Assembly (NCBI RefSeq): GCF_027912415.1
Contig: NZ_CP115175.1
Span: 2,232,001-2,296,000, forward strand
DNA: 64,000 bases
Direction: 5' to 3'
From: Homoserinibacter sp. YIM 151385
Lineage (GTDB): Bacteria > Actinomycetota > Actinomycetes > Actinomycetales > Microbacteriaceae
In this document: in pieces, positions 25,479-35,046 of the stretch
Position numbering within the stretch: the stretch's first letter is position 1
How the letters are laid out: each line of letters opens with the position of its first letter
The notes under the pieces: generated by a model
Told to the model about the DNA's origin: nothing
Database searches by the model: none
The model's input: the letters and a program-made list of their open reading frames with translations, nothing else
Position numbers and translations under genes: made by a program

Positions 25479-25550
25479 GCGATAGACACGTCTATCGCGC
25501 GGGGGACGGTCCTACGGGGCCGTCCCCTTCGCCGTAGACGTGTCTCTTGC
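25479..25550. repeat. Intergenic palindrome-pair repeat, copy 3
   Basis: AGACACGTCT (25484-25493) and AGACGTGTCT (25536-25545), 52 bases start to start, enclose GGGGACGG...CCGTCCCC, the best hairpin of the three copies. The palindromes differ by one compensating pair from the AGACATGTCT of the other copies. It lies between the nuclease and recQ genes. Confidence 0.75.
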
Positions 25551-25663
25551 GAGGTGATCGTGGCGCGGGAGGGGCGTCGTCACCAGGCGCGAGGACCGGA
25601 TGCCGTCCACACCGTGGGGATGCCGGCCCGTGCGCGTCGGCGGCGATCCGTACAGTTGAGCGC

Positions 25664-27496
25664 ATGACGACCGCCGCACCCGAGGCCCCGCTCGACGTCC
25701 TCCGCCGCGTCTTCGGCTACGAGGAGTTCCGAGGGCAGCAGTCGTCGATCATCGACCGCGTCGTCGGCGGCGGCGACGCGCTCGTGCTCATGCCGACGGG
25801 CGGCGGCAAGTCGCTCTGCTATCAGATCCCCGCACTCGTGCGGCGGGGCACCGGCGTCGTCGTCTCGCCCCTCATCGCCCTCATGCAGGATCAGGTGGAT
25901 GCGCTCTCCGCCGTGGGCGTGCGGGCCGCCTTCCTCAACTCGACCCAGGATCCGGATGAGCGCCGGCTCGTCGAGCAGGAGCTCCAGGCCGGTGAGATCG
26001 ACATCCTCTACCTCGCCCCCGAGCGGCTCAAGCTCGAGTCGACGCTCTCGCTCCTCGACCGCGTCGACGTCTCCGTCTTCGCGATCGACGAGGCCCACTG
26101 CGTCTCGCAGTGGGGGCACGACTTCCGGCCCGACTATCTGGCGCTCTCGGTCCTCCACGAGCGCTGGCCCGCGGTGCCGCGCATCGCGCTCACCGCGACC
26201 GCGACGGAGGCGACGCGCCACGAGATCGCCCAGCGGCTCGAGCTGGGGGATGCCGAGTGGTTCGTCTCCAGCTTCGACCGCCCCAACATCCAGTACCGCA
26301 TCGAGTCGAAGGCGCAGCCGCTGCAGCAGCTGCTGCGACTCGTGCGGACGGAGCACCCGGGCGATGCCGGCATCGTCTACTGCCTCTCGCGGAAGTCGGT
26401 CGAGAAGACGGCCGACGCGCTCGTCGCCGAGGGCATCCCGGCGCTGCCGTATCACGCGGGTCTCGACGCCGGCATCCGCCGCCGCAACCAGGCGCGCTTC
26501 CTCCGCGAGGAGGGCATCGTCATGGTCGCCACGATCGCCTTCGGCATGGGCATCGACAAGCCGGACGTCCGCTTCGTCGCCCACCTCGACCTGCCGAAGA
26601 GCGTCGAGGGCTACTACCAGGAGACGGGGCGCGCGGGCCGCGACGGCCTCCCCTCGACCGCCTGGCTCGCCTACGGCCTCCAGGACGTCGTGCAGCAGCG
26701 CCGCATGATCGACGAGTCGGAGGGCGACCTCGCCCACCGGCGCCGGCTGAGCTCCCACCTCGACGCCATGCTCGCGCTCTGCGAGACGGTCGAGTGCCGC
26801 CGGGTGCAGCTGCTCGGCTACTTCGGCCAGCCCTCCATCGCCTGCGGCAACTGCGACACCTGCCTCGCGCCGCCGGAGGCGTGGGATGGCACGGTCCCCG
26901 CGCAGAAGCTGCTCTCCACGATCGTGCGGCTCGACCGGGAGCGGAACCAGCGCTTCGGCGCCGGCCACCTGATCGACATCCTGCTCGGGCGCGACAACGA
27001 CCGCATCCGCCAGAACCGGCACGACGAGCTCAAGACCTACGGCATCGGCGAGGAGCTCTCCGAGCAGGAGTGGCGCGGCGTCGTCCGCCAGCTGCTCGCG
27101 CAGGGCATCCTCGCGGTGCAGGGCGAGTACGGGGTGCTCGGGATCACGCAGGAGGCCCCGGCGGTCCTCGCCGGCGAGCGCGAGGTGCGGCTCCGCCGCG
27201 AGCCCGAGCGCGTCGTGAAGCGCGCGAAGTCGAAGGCCGCGGCCGAGCTGCCGAGCGAGGCCCTGCCGCTCTTCGAGCGCCTCCGCGAGTGGCGCGCCGG
27301 CGTCGCGCGCGAGCTGGGCGTCCCCGCCTACATCGTCTTCGGCGACGCGACGCTGCGCGGCATCTCGCTCGTGACCCCCGCCTCGATCGAGGAGCTCGGC
27401 GGCATCTCCGGCATCGGCGAGAAGAAGCTCGAGCAGTACGGGGCGGATGTGCTCGCGGTCGTGGCAGCACATGCCGCTGCCGGCATGCCGGAGTGA
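25664..27496 (+). CDS. recQ: ATP-dependent DNA helicase RecQ
   Basis: 610 residues from ATG 25664. All RecQ elements are present: FGYEEFRGQQ (motif 0), MPTGGGKS (Walker A), AIDEAHCVSQWGHDFRPDY (DEAH box and aromatic loop), TATAT, then GMGIDKPDVRFVAH and ETGRAGRDG in the second RecA domain. The zinc cysteines appear in CETVECRRVQLLGYFG and CGNCDTC, followed by the winged helix and a C-terminal HRDC domain (LPLFERLREWRAGVARE to GEKKLEQYG). It unwinds DNA 3'-5' in recombination and fork repair. The acyltransferase gene follows 12 bases later and may be cotranscribed. Confidence 0.96.
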   Translation: MTTAAPEAPLDVLRRVFGYEEFRGQQSSIIDRVVGGGDALVLMPTGGGKSLCYQIPALVRRGTGVVVSPLIALMQDQVDALSAVGVRAAFLNSTQDPDERRLVEQELQAGEIDILYLAPERLKLESTLSLLDRVDVSVFAIDEAHCVSQWGHDFRPDYLALSVLHERWPAVPRIALTATATEATRHEIAQRLELGDAEWFVSSFDRPNIQYRIESKAQPLQQLLRLVRTEHPGDAGIVYCLSRKSVEKTADALVAEGIPALPYHAGLDAGIRRRNQARFLREEGIVMVATIAFGMGIDKPDVRFVAHLDLPKSVEGYYQETGRAGRDGLPSTAWLAYGLQDVVQQRRMIDESEGDLAHRRRLSSHLDAMLALCETVECRRVQLLGYFGQPSIACGNCDTCLAPPEAWDGTVPAQKLLSTIVRLDRERNQRFGAGHLIDILLGRDNDRIRQNRHDELKTYGIGEELSEQEWRGVVRQLLAQGILAVQGEYGVLGITQEAPAVLAGEREVRLRREPERVVKRAKSKAAAELPSEALPLFERLREWRAGVARELGVPAYIVFGDATLRGISLVTPASIEELGGISGIGEKKLEQYGADVLAVVAAHAAAGMPE

Positions 27497-27508
27497 CAGA
27501 CTGGTCGC

Positions 27509-28216
27509 GTGCTGAAGACCCTGGCCCGCGCGATCCTCTCGCCGACCGCCCGCGTCGCCTTCCGGCCGAAGGTGATCGGCCGACGGAACGTGCCCCGCCG
27601 CGGTGCCGTCATCCTCGCCTCCAACCACCGCTCCTTCATCGACAGCGTCGTCATCACGCTCGTCGCGCCGCGCTCCGTCTCCTTCCTCGCGAAATCCGAC
27701 TACTTCACCGGCCGCGGCCTCCGGGGCGCCCTCAATCGCTGGTTCTTCACCGGCGTCGGGGCCGTGCCCGTCGAGCGGGGCGCCGGGCAGGCCGCGCAGG
27801 ACGCGCTCGACGCGGGCCTCGGCATCCTGGAGGCCGGCGACGCCTTCGCGATCTACCCCGAGGGCACCCGCTCGCTCGACGGCCGCCTCTACAAGGGCCG
27901 CACGGGTGTCGCCTACCTCGCCCTCACGGCGGGCGTGCCGATCGTGCCGGTCGCGCTCACCGGCACCGAGCAGCTCCAGCCGGTCGGCTCGAGCCGCCTG
28001 CACAGGGCGAAGGTGACGGTCGAGTTCGGCGAGCCCATCGACGCCTCGGCCTTCGGGGAGGCGCGCTCCGGCCGCGTCCGCCGCGAGCTCACCGACGAGG
28101 TCATGCGCCGCATCCAGGCGATGTCGGGCCAGGACATGGCGCCGGTCTACAACGAGCCCCCGGCGCAGACCATCGCGGAACGTGTGAAACGGGTCTTCTG
28201 GCGCGAACGGCTCTAG
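27509..28216 (+). CDS. 1-acyl-glycerol-3-phosphate acyltransferase-like (PlsC family)
   Basis: 235 residues from GTG 27509. The four PlsC blocks are clear: NHRSFID (HX4D), GAVPVERG, YPEGTRSLDG and VPIVPVALTG. The family transfers an acyl chain to lysophosphatidic acid or related lipids at the inner membrane face. The C-terminal extension (MAPVYNEPPAQTIAERVKRVFW) is basic and amphipathic and may bind the membrane. Several PlsC paralogues are usual in Actinobacteria, so the exact acceptor is uncertain. Confidence 0.88.
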   Translation: MLKTLARAILSPTARVAFRPKVIGRRNVPRRGAVILASNHRSFIDSVVITLVAPRSVSFLAKSDYFTGRGLRGALNRWFFTGVGAVPVERGAGQAAQDALDAGLGILEAGDAFAIYPEGTRSLDGRLYKGRTGVAYLALTAGVPIVPVALTGTEQLQPVGSSRLHRAKVTVEFGEPIDASAFGEARSGRVRRELTDEVMRRIQAMSGQDMAPVYNEPPAQTIAERVKRVFWRERL

Positions 28217-28248
28217 GGGCGGGCGCGGTGGCGCACTAGGTTGTCGCC

Positions 28249-29124
28249 ATGACCTTCAACGACGACTCCGACATCAGCAAGGGGCGCGTGAGTCGTCGCG
28301 GCCGCACCGCCGGGATCGCGGGCGGCGGCGGCATCCTGCTCGTCATCGCGGTCGCGGTCATCAGCCAGCTCACGGGTGTCGACGTCTCGGGCCTCGTCGG
28401 CCCGCTGACGGGCGGCGGCGGCACCCAGCAAGGTCCGGTCGACACGCTCGAGCAGTGCGACACCGGGTCCGATGCGAACGAGCAGATCGACTGCCGGATG
28501 AAGGGCGCCGCCGCATCCCTCGACACCTACTGGGAGGGGGAGCTCCGCGGCTACGAGGGCAGCCAGATCGTCCTCTTCTCCGGCAGCGTCAGCACGGGAT
28601 GCGGGAACGCCTCGAGCGCGGTGGGCCCCTTCTACTGCCCGCCCGACGCGAGCGTCTACATCGACACCGGCTTCTTCGACGAGCTCGAGACCCGCTTCGG
28701 CGCCAACGACGGGACCCTCGCCCAGCTCTATGTCGTCGCCCACGAGTGGGGCCACCACGTGCAGAACCTGTCCGGCGCGATGGAGGGCCTCGACCGCCAG
28801 TCGACCGGCCCGGCGTCAGACGGGGTCAGGCTCGAGCTGCAGGCCGACTGCTACGCGGGCGCGTGGGTGGGCGCCGCCGAGACGATCGAGGACGACGCGG
28901 GCAGGACCTTCCTCGAGCCGGTCACGGATCAGCAGATCGCCGACGCGCTGAGCGCCGCCGCGGCGGTCGGCGACGACCGCATCCAGGAGTCGACGAGCGG
29001 GCAGGTGAACCCCGAGGCGTGGACGCACGGCGCGAGCGAGCAGCGCCAGGCCTGGTTCGAGACGGGTCGCACCGAGGGCCCGGGCGCCTGCGACACCTTC
29101 TCGGTGCCGGCCGGCCGACTCTAG
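28249..29124 (+). CDS. Neutral zinc metallopeptidase (YpfJ/KPN_02809 family)
   Basis: 291 residues. A short cytoplasmic N-terminus (SRRGRTAG) is followed by one membrane helix (GGGGILLVIAVAVISQL) and an outside domain. The zinc site is VVAHEWGHHVQNL, with a third ligand likely in RLELQADCYAGAW. Conserved TGCGNASSAVGPFYCPPD contains two cysteines that could form a disulfide. This matches the YpfJ-type neutral zinc metallopeptidases, whose substrates are unknown. Confidence 0.9.
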   Translation: MTFNDDSDISKGRVSRRGRTAGIAGGGGILLVIAVAVISQLTGVDVSGLVGPLTGGGGTQQGPVDTLEQCDTGSDANEQIDCRMKGAAASLDTYWEGELRGYEGSQIVLFSGSVSTGCGNASSAVGPFYCPPDASVYIDTGFFDELETRFGANDGTLAQLYVVAHEWGHHVQNLSGAMEGLDRQSTGPASDGVRLELQADCYAGAWVGAAETIEDDAGRTFLEPVTDQQIADALSAAAAVGDDRIQESTSGQVNPEAWTHGASEQRQAWFETGRTEGPGACDTFSVPAGRL

Positions 29125-29145
29125 CTCCGCTCGGCGCCCACGACG

Positions 29146-29167
29146 GCCCGCCCGGGGGAAAGCGGGC
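29146..29167. terminator. Hairpin between convergent genes
   Basis: GCCCGC (29146-29151) pairs with GCGGGC (29162-29167) in the short gap between the metallopeptidase and the convergent FAD oxidoreductase. There is no T run, so termination is only plausible. Confidence 0.4.
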
Positions 29168-30604
29168 TCAGGCGAAGGGGGCGTCGTGGATGTCGAACAC
29201 GTCGCGCAGGGCGGTGCGGGCCGCGAACCAGCCGTTCATGCCGTGGGTCGAGGGCCCCGGCGGCGTGGAGGCGGAGGCGAGGAAGAGCCCCGGTGCGGGC
29301 GTCCGCCACGGCACGGTCGAGAGCACCGGCCTCCGCACGAGGCGCCAGATCGACATCCGTCCGCCCATGATCTCCCCGCCCGGGTCGTTCGGGTTCTCCT
29401 CCTCGAGCTCGGCGGCGCTCCGCGAGGCGGAGGCGACGACGAGATCCCGGAACCCGGGGGCGAAGCGCTCGATCTGCTGCGTGACGAGCTCGGTCGCGTC
29501 CACCTCGGAGCCGGCCGGCACGTGGATGTACGCCCACACCGTGTGGTGCCCGGCGGGCGCGCGCGAGGGGTCCTCGAAGCTCGGCTGCACGAGCAGCACG
29601 TAGGGCCGCTCGGGCACCCGGCCGCGGGCGACGTCGCGCTCGCCCGCCGCGATCTCGGCGCGCGTGCCGCCGAGGTGCACGGTCGGCGCCGTCGCCACCC
29701 GGGGGTCCGACCACGGGATCGGCCCGCTCGTCGCGAAGTCGACCTTCGCGACGCCGTCGCCGCGCGGCCAGCGCTCGAGCGCGCGACGGTAGCCGCCGGG
29801 GAGGAGGTCCTCGCCGAAGCGGGCGAGGTGCGCCGGGCTCGTGTCGAGCAGTGTCGCCGCGCTCGGCTCGAGGTCGGCGGGCGAGCCGACATGCTGCCCG
29901 AGCACGATCTCGCCGCCGTGCGCCACGAGGTCGGCGGCGAGCGCGTCGGCGATCGCCTGCGAGCCGCCGACCGGGAGCCCCCAGCCGACGGTGTGGCCGA
30001 AGGCGGCGAGCATGAGGCCGGCGCCGCCGCTCGCGAGCGAGTGGAGCGGCGCGACCGTGTGGGCCGCGGCGCCCGCGAAGAGCGCCGGACCGGCCTGGCC
30101 GCGGAAGCCGGCGAGCGCGGGCGCGGGCCCGTGCACGAGGCTGCGGAGCCCGTACCGGACGGCCGCGATCGGGTCGCGCGGCACCCGCAGCAGCTGGTTG
30201 CCGGTGAAATCCTGCACCCCCGCGAAGCGGTCGACGAGGGGGCGCATCATGCGGTTCCAGGCGGGGCCGTCCTCCTCGAGCTCGGCGACCGTGCGATCGA
30301 GGTCGCGATAGGCGAGCGCGGCCGGCCTCCCGTCGAGCGGATGCGCGTAGGAGACCTCGGGGATGCGGAACGGCACCCGCTCGGTGAGCCCCCACGACCG
30401 GAAGAACGAGGAGGCGAGCGCACCCGGGTGCACCGCCGAGCACACGTCGTGGAGGTAGCCCGGCAGCGTCAGCTCGGCGGAGGACATCCCCCCGCCGACC
30501 CGCTCGCCGCGCTCGACGAGCCGCACCCGCAGCCCCGCGTGCGCGAGCGTCACGGCCGCGACGAGCCCGTTGGGGCCGGCGCCGACGACGGTCGCGTCGA
30601 TCAT
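29168..30604 (-). CDS. FAD-dependent oxidoreductase, phytoene-desaturase-like
   Basis: 478 residues. An N-terminal dinucleotide-binding motif ([19 protein letters not shown] with [15 protein letters not shown]) places it in the amine-oxidase/phytoene-dehydrogenase superfamily. The C-terminus has the matching FAD loop [23 protein letters not shown]. It resembles PYROXD2-type and CrtI-like proteins, but no other carotenoid genes are nearby, so a carotenoid role is not supported. The lipase-maturation-factor-like gene lies just upstream in the same direction, with about 10 bases between, so the two are probably cotranscribed. Confidence 0.82.
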   Translation of the reverse strand: MIDATVVGAGPNGLVAAVTLAHAGLRVRLVERGERVGGGMSSAELTLPGYLHDVCSAVHPGALASSFFRSWGLTERVPFRIPEVSYAHPLDGRPAALAYRDLDRTVAELEEDGPAWNRMMRPLVDRFAGVQDFTGNQLLRVPRDPIAAVRYGLRSLVHGPAPALAGFRGQAGPALFAGAAAHTVAPLHSLASGGAGLMLAAFGHTVGWGLPVGGSQAIADALAADLVAHGGEIVLGQHVGSPADLEPSAATLLDTSPAHLARFGEDLLPGGYRRALERWPRGDGVAKVDFATSGPIPWSDPRVATAPTVHLGGTRAEIAAGERDVARGRVPERPYVLLVQPSFEDPSRAPAGHHTVWAYIHVPAGSEVDATELVTQQIERFAPGFRDLVVASASRSAAELEEENPNDPGGEIMGGRMSIWRLVRRPVLSTVPWRTPAPGLFLASASTPPGPSTHGMNGWFAARTALRDVFDIHDAPFA

Positions 30605-30613
30605 GGCTCCAGG

Positions 30614-32053
30614 CTAGTCGCCCGGATCGAGCGAGACCGGGTCGACGAGCGTCCAGCGCGCCTCCCGCATCCACACGACCCCGTGCTCGCGGTGCTCGGC
30701 GTGCGTCGCGAAGCGGTAGCGGAAGACCCGGGCGCGGACGAGGCGGGGCGGGCGCCCGCCGAAGGGGTCGTGCGCGAGGAGCCGGAGGGTCGCGCGGTCG
30801 GCCTCGAGCAGGCGCCGGAGGAGGGGGCGGAACCAGTGCTCGCCGGGGGCGCCGAGCGCGAGGAACCACATGAGCCAGTCGAGCCGCAGATGGTACGGCG
30901 CGACCTGCCGAGGCACCCGCCGGACGTCGCCGGGCTTGCCGCGGAAGCCGTACGGCATCCAGTCCTCCTCCTCCGGCCGCTCGGCGGTCGTGCCCTCGAT
31001 CACGACCTCCTGACGCACCTTCGTGACCGTGCCGAAGGCGCCGTAGGCGTTCCCGAGCTGCCAGCGGTTGAAGCTCGCGTTCATGAGCTGGCGGCGCGAG
31101 AGCAGGTTGCGCGCCGCCGGGATGGAGAGCAGCGCGAGCCCGAGCGCCACCAGCCCCGCGACGACCGCGAACCAGAGCGGCGTCGGCGCGTATTCGGGCG
31201 CCGGCAGCCCCGGCAGGATCAGGCGCACCGCGCCGTCGCCGAGCGCGGAGGCGGCGAGCACGATCGTCAGCGCGTTGAGCCAGGAGAAGTTGCCGCTGAC
31301 GAGCAGCCAGCCCTGCGTGAGGATGATCGCCGCCGCACCGATGGCGCCGACCGGCTGCGGGGCGAAGATCAGCACCGGCGCAGCGAGCTGCACGATGTGG
31401 TTCGCGACGACCTCGCCGCGGTGGAACCAGGCCGGGAGCAGGTGGATGCGGCGGCTCAGCGGGTTCGGCATCGGCTGGGTCTCGTGGTGGTACATGAGCG
31501 CCGTGAGGTCGCGCCACTCCCGGCCGCCGCGCAGCTTGATGAGCCCCGCCCCGAGCTCGAGGCGGAGGACGAGCCACCAGCAGATGACGAGCACCGGCAG
31601 CGGCGGCGCGACCGCGTCCGAGCCGAGGAAGGCGACGACGAAACCGGCCTCGCAGAGCAGCATCTCCCAGCCGAAGCCGTAGAAGGCCTGCCCGATGTGC
31701 ACGATCGAGAGGTACCCGATCCACAGCAGGAGGAAGGCGAGCATCGGCGCCCACGGCGGACCCTGCTGGGGGATGCCGGCGACGAGCAGCAGCGAGACGG
31801 CGATGCCGGCCAGGCAGAGGGCTCGCAGGCGGCGATCGCTGTAGCCCCAGCGGAACAGCGTCGGCCGCAGGCGATCGCGGTTCCGCGCGATGAAGGCGGG
31901 CGCCGGCAGGAGTCCGCGCTCGCCGAGCAGTGCCGGGAACTGGAGCAGCGTCGACAGGTAGGCGATCGCGAAGACGCCCGCCGTGCCGCGCTGCAGCACC
32001 TGGCGGGCGAGCTCGAAGCCCTGCGCGTCGAGCCAGGGGAGTGCGCCGTCCAC
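30614..32053 (-). CDS. Lipase maturation factor (LMF1)-like membrane protein
   Basis: 479 residues from GTG 32053. It has several membrane helices ([57 protein letters not shown]) with the conserved [30 protein letters not shown] block. A soluble C-terminal region follows with [22 protein letters not shown] and FRYRFA. This is the domain order of lipase-maturation-factor family proteins; the animal relative folds lipases in the endoplasmic reticulum. The bacterial role is unknown but may be in lipid or secreted-enzyme metabolism. Confidence 0.85.
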   Translation of the reverse strand: MDGALPWLDAQGFELARQVLQRGTAGVFAIAYLSTLLQFPALLGERGLLPAPAFIARNRDRLRPTLFRWGYSDRRLRALCLAGIAVSLLLVAGIPQQGPPWAPMLAFLLLWIGYLSIVHIGQAFYGFGWEMLLCEAGFVVAFLGSDAVAPPLPVLVICWWLVLRLELGAGLIKLRGGREWRDLTALMYHHETQPMPNPLSRRIHLLPAWFHRGEVVANHIVQLAAPVLIFAPQPVGAIGAAAIILTQGWLLVSGNFSWLNALTIVLAASALGDGAVRLILPGLPAPEYAPTPLWFAVVAGLVALGLALLSIPAARNLLSRRQLMNASFNRWQLGNAYGAFGTVTKVRQEVVIEGTTAERPEEEDWMPYGFRGKPGDVRRVPRQVAPYHLRLDWLMWFLALGAPGEHWFRPLLRRLLEADRATLRLLAHDPFGGRPPRLVRARVFRYRFATHAEHREHGVVWMREARWTLVDPVSLDPGD

Positions 32054-32127
32054 GCGGCCACGCTACGCCCCGGCACCGCGGTCCGGGAGCGGCGTGGGCT
32101 CGGGCGCGCGGGCTCAGGAGCGCGGGC

Positions 32128-32835
32128 TCAGGCGAGCGGCGCGATGAGCGAGGCATCCGCCGGGTCGACCGCACGCGAGCTGTTGAGCCGGCGGTCGACC
32201 TCGTCGGCGATCATGGTCGCGGCGACCTCCGCCGAGACGCGCTCGAGCATCGCCAGCGTCTGCTCGCTGCGGCCCGCATCCAGCTTGACCGGCTCGAGCC
32301 AGTCGCCGTAGACCTCCTCGGTGAGGAAGGCCGGCATCCGGTCGTGCACCTCGCCCGAGGCGTCGACGCCCTCGCGGGTGATGATCGCGGTCGAGACCTC
32401 CCACGCGCCCTCGACCTTGCGGGCGGTGCAGATGCCCGCGGCGGCGAGCAGCGCGCCGTCGGGGCGGTGGAGGTAGTGCGGCTGCTTGTCGCCCTTCTCG
32501 CCCGTCCACTCGTAGTAGCCGCGCATCGGGACGATGCAGCGGGAGCCCGCGAAGGCCGACCTCCACATCCCGTTCGTCGCGACCGTCTCGAGGCGGGCGT
32601 TGAAGTTGGGGCGCTTCGGCTCCGTGATGAAGGCCGGGCGGAAATCCCAGACGGCCGGCTCGAGGCCGCGGTAGATCTCGCCGCTCGCGCGGTCGGCGCG
32701 CTCGCGGACGATCGGCACCGTGTCGGTCGGCGCGATCGAGTAGCTGATCTGCCAGTCGCGGTAGTCGTTGCCCTCGAGCACGAACTGCTCGATCATCTCG
32801 TTCGTCTCGGCGTCGTTCGCGAAGCGTCCGCACAT
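32128..32835 (-). CDS. SOS response-associated peptidase (SRAP/YedK/HMCES family)
   Basis: 235 residues. The catalytic Cys2 is exposed by loss of Met1 (MCGRFA). Asn in RPNFNARLET, Glu in YYEWTG and His in HDRMPAFL complete the SRAP active site. These proteins form a covalent thiazolidine link with abasic sites in single-stranded DNA and so shield them. No clear LexA box was seen upstream. It is encoded leftwards, with unrelated small genes upstream. Confidence 0.94.
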   Translation of the reverse strand: MCGRFANDAETNEMIEQFVLEGNDYRDWQISYSIAPTDTVPIVRERADRASGEIYRGLEPAVWDFRPAFITEPKRPNFNARLETVATNGMWRSAFAGSRCIVPMRGYYEWTGEKGDKQPHYLHRPDGALLAAAGICTARKVEGAWEVSTAIITREGVDASGEVHDRMPAFLTEEVYGDWLEPVKLDAGRSEQTLAMLERVSAEVAATMIADEVDRRLNSSRAVDPADASLIAPLA

Positions 32836-32880
32836 GCGGCAAGTCTCGCGCGTGCCGCCGACATCCGCGAGGGACTCGGC

Positions 32881-33072
32881 TCAGTCCTCGGCGGGCTCGC
32901 CGTCGCGCACGAGCAGGAAGCTGACCGCCCCCACGACGCCCGGCCGGATCACCTGCTGCACGCGCCATCCCATCCCCGACCAGCGGTTCAGCTGATCGGT
33001 GATCGCCTGCGCCTGCTGATCGGCTTCGCCGTTGCCGGGGTGGAACGTCGTGAACTTGTACTCGGGTGCCAT
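32881..33072 (-). CDS. Small DUF4177-like protein
   Basis: 63 residues: MAPEYKFTTF, then LNRWSGMGWRVQQVIRPGVVGAVSFLLVRDG. The pattern of an N-terminal strand, a central GWRVQQV and a terminal hydrophobic strand fits small DUF4177-like cytoplasmic proteins of unknown function. It is followed closely by the SRAP gene in the same direction. Confidence 0.65.
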   Translation of the reverse strand: MAPEYKFTTFHPGNGEADQQAQAITDQLNRWSGMGWRVQQVIRPGVVGAVSFLLVRDGEPAED

Positions 33073-33121
33073 CGTCGCCTCCCGCGCGCGGGGTGCGCGC
33101 CCTGGGCCGATGCTAGACCGC

Positions 33122-33388
33122 TCAGGCGACGACGCCGAGGGCCTCGAGCTTCCCGCGCAGCTCCGGGTCGCTCGGCTCGACCTGGTGCGAGCCGTCGGGG
33201 AACACCACGACGGGGATGTTCGTGCGGCCGCTGACCGCCCGGGCGCGGTCGGCGCCGTCCTCGACGCGCTCGATGTCGACGTACTCGTAGTCGACGCCGA
33301 GGCCGTCCAGCAGCCGCTTCGAGCGGATGCAGTCTCGGCACCAGTCGGCGCCGTACATGAGGATGCGGTCGGAGCTCTCGGAGGGCAT
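33122..33388 (-). CDS. Glutaredoxin-like protein (mycoredoxin type)
   Basis: 88 residues with a thioredoxin fold and the active-site motif CRDC in MYGADWCRDCIRSKRLL. The cis-Pro loop is NIPVVVFPDG. The WC..C placement and DIERVEDG segment match actinobacterial mycoredoxin-like proteins, which reduce mycothiol mixed disulfides. The usual mycoredoxin motif is CGYC or CPYC, so CRDC is a variant and the partner thiol is uncertain. Confidence 0.8.
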   Translation of the reverse strand: MPSESSDRILMYGADWCRDCIRSKRLLDGLGVDYEYVDIERVEDGADRARAVSGRTNIPVVVFPDGSHQVEPSDPELRGKLEALGVVA

Positions 33389-33450
33389 GTCACCAGGGTA
33401 GGCGGCTCGCGCCGCTCGCGCCGGCGCCGCCGGCGCGCTACCGTCGCGGC

Positions 33451-33843
33451 ATGGCGAGGACCCCGCTCGACGTCGACACGCAGCTCGCGGCGCGCGCCCA
33501 CCCGCTCCGCGACTGGATCGAGGTGCTGCGGCCCGCGATCCGCGGCGTCGACCCGGGCATCGTCGAGCTGTGGAAGTGGAACGCCCCCAGCTACGCGATC
33601 CGGGGCGTGCCCCTCGTCACCTTCATGCTCCGCCCCGACGACCATCTCCACCTCGTCTGGCACCACCCGGCGGTGCCGGACGTCGAGGACCCGCTGCTCG
33701 AGGGCGAGTACCCGGACGGGCGGCGGATGACGTACCTGCGCAGCGAGGTGGCCGTGCGGGATGCGGTGCCCGGCATCGAGGGGATCCTGCGCCGGCTCGT
33801 CGCGGCGACGCCGCCGGACGGGACGACGGCCCGGGCGGTCTAG
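33451..33843 (+). CDS. DUF1801 (YdhG-like) protein
   Basis: 130 residues. HPLRDWIEVLRPAIRGVDPGIVELWKWNAPSYAI followed by FMLRPDDHLHLVWHH and a final RLVAATP helix match DUF1801. The WKWNAPSY motif is characteristic. The fold is small and soluble; function is not established. Its stop codon overlaps that of the convergent Ser-Ile-Gly repeat gene. Confidence 0.78.
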   Translation: MARTPLDVDTQLAARAHPLRDWIEVLRPAIRGVDPGIVELWKWNAPSYAIRGVPLVTFMLRPDDHLHLVWHHPAVPDVEDPLLEGEYPDGRRMTYLRSEVAVRDAVPGIEGILRRLVAATPPDGTTARAV

Positions 33844-34166
33844 CGGCGCGACACGACCCGGCTGCGGGCGCGCAGCGCGAGCACGCCGATCGAGCCGATG
33901 GCGCCGATCGCCGCGATGGAGCCGATCGCCGCGATGGAGCCGATCGCCGCGATGGAGCCGATGCTTCCGATCGAGCCGATCGAGCCGATCGAGCCGACGG
34001 ACCCGATCGAGCCGGCGGACCCGATCGAGCCGATGGAGCCGATCGACCCGATGGAGCCTATGGACCCGATCGAGCCGATGGACCCGATGCTGCCGATCGA
34101 GCCGACGGACCCGGTCGAGCCGGCACCGCCGATCGACGTGCGGGACCTCCGACGACTCCGGCTCAC
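33840..34166 (-). CDS. Ser-Ile-Gly repeat protein of unknown function
   Basis: 108 residues if it starts at GTG 34166. A basic N-terminus (SRSRRRSRTS) leads into about 75 residues made of the triplet Gly-Ser-Ile, with Gly-Ser-Val, Gly-Ser-Ala and Ile-Ala-Ala-Ile-Gly variants. It ends in VLALRARSRVVSRR. At DNA level the region is a GAGCCGATC-type tandem repeat. The six-residue periodicity could form a beta-helix or a glycine-zipper membrane array. The opposite strand is also open (MEPIEP repeats), but the minus frame has the better start and basic caps. No known family was recognised. Confidence 0.5.
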   Translation of the reverse strand: MSRSRRRSRTSIGGAGSTGSVGSIGSIGSIGSIGSIGSIGSIGSIGSIGSAGSIGSVGSIGSIGSIGSIGSIAAIGSIAAIGSIAAIGAIGSIGVLALRARSRVVSRR

Positions 34167-34356
34167 CCCGCCGATGCTACGCCGGGGCGGCGCGGTCGGC
34201 ATCCCCGTGCTCCGCCCCGGCGGCGGCGTCGGCCGAACTGCGGACCTCTGCGCAGACCGGCGCCGCGGGGTGCCGCCCCGGCTCGGATGTCCGCAGATCG
34301 GCACCGCCTCCCTGTGGCGGCGCGGCGGCCGGCCCGCGGCGCGATACCGTGGGCCC

Positions 34357-34890
34357 GTGCCGGCGTACCGCGACGACGAGGTCGATCTCCTCATCGACCG
34401 ATGGGCCGAGATCCTGCCCGATCTCGACCTCGGTCCCCTCGACGTCATGTCGCGCCTGCGCCGCGCCGCCCGCGGGCTCACCGAGCTCCGTGCCGAGGTG
34501 TTCGGCCGCTCGGGCCTCTCGATCTGGGAGTTCGACGTCCTCGCGGCGCTCCGCCGGGAGCCGGCGCCCCACATCCTCACGCCCACGGAGCTCGGCCAGC
34601 GCACCATGGTCGGCTCGGCCGCGATCTCGAACCGGCTCGAGCACCTGCTCGAGCGGGCCCTCATCGTGCGCGAGGCGAATCCGGAGGACGGGCGCAGCCG
34701 CCTCGTCCGGCTCCTCCCGGAGGGGGCGGCGCTCGCGGAGGCGGCGATGCGCGACCTCGTGGAGGCCGAGCGGCTCGCGCTCGCCGGCATGCCGGCCGTC
34801 GAGCTCGCCGAGTTCATCTCCGGCCTCCGCCACCTCGGGGAGTCGCTGCCCGGCGTCCCGACGCGCGCCCCGCGCCGCGCCGGCGGCTGA
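34357..34890 (+). CDS. MarR-family transcription regulator
   Basis: 177 residues from GTG 34357. Helices around LIDRWAEILPDLDLGPLDVMSRLRRAARGL precede a winged helix-turn-helix: SIWEFDVLAALRRE, LTPTELGQRTMVGSAAISNRLEHLLERALIVRE, then the wing NPEDGRSRLVRLLPEG. This is the MarR layout, binding DNA as a dimer. The open frame continues upstream through the Ser-Ile-Gly repeat tract, but those codons (MEPIEP) are not part of the family. No nearby effector gene suggests its target. Confidence 0.9.
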   Translation: MPAYRDDEVDLLIDRWAEILPDLDLGPLDVMSRLRRAARGLTELRAEVFGRSGLSIWEFDVLAALRREPAPHILTPTELGQRTMVGSAAISNRLEHLLERALIVREANPEDGRSRLVRLLPEGAALAEAAMRDLVEAERLALAGMPAVELAEFISGLRHLGESLPGVPTRAPRRAGG

Positions 34891-35046
34891 GCCCGGCTCG
34901 AGTCGTCCGAGGGCGAGCTGCCGACCCGGCGCGGGATCAGGACCCGGATCGCCGGGCGCCCACGGGCCGCCCGCGCCCGCGCGGCCCGCGCCGCCGGCAC
35001 GCCGCCGACCCGCGGGCCGGCTCCTGAATCCGCGCCGCCCGCGCGC

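Noticed and set aside
21341-25489. A 1382-codon open frame on the minus strand opposite the nuclease gene
   Set aside because: Same antisense artefact; the plus-strand protein has complete catalytic motifs and a signal peptide.
29168-30604. Carotenoid biosynthesis locus
   Set aside because: Only a generic phytoene-desaturase-like fold is present; no crtB, crtE or other pathway gene lies nearby.
33880-34130. CRISPR or minisatellite array near 34 kb
   Set aside because: The units are adjoining short degenerate repeats without spacers.
33898-34356. Plus-strand MEPIAAMEPIEP repeat as an N-terminal extension of the MarR protein
   Set aside because: MarR proteins do not have such a tail and a good GTG start lies at 34357; the tract is more sensibly read on the minus strand.
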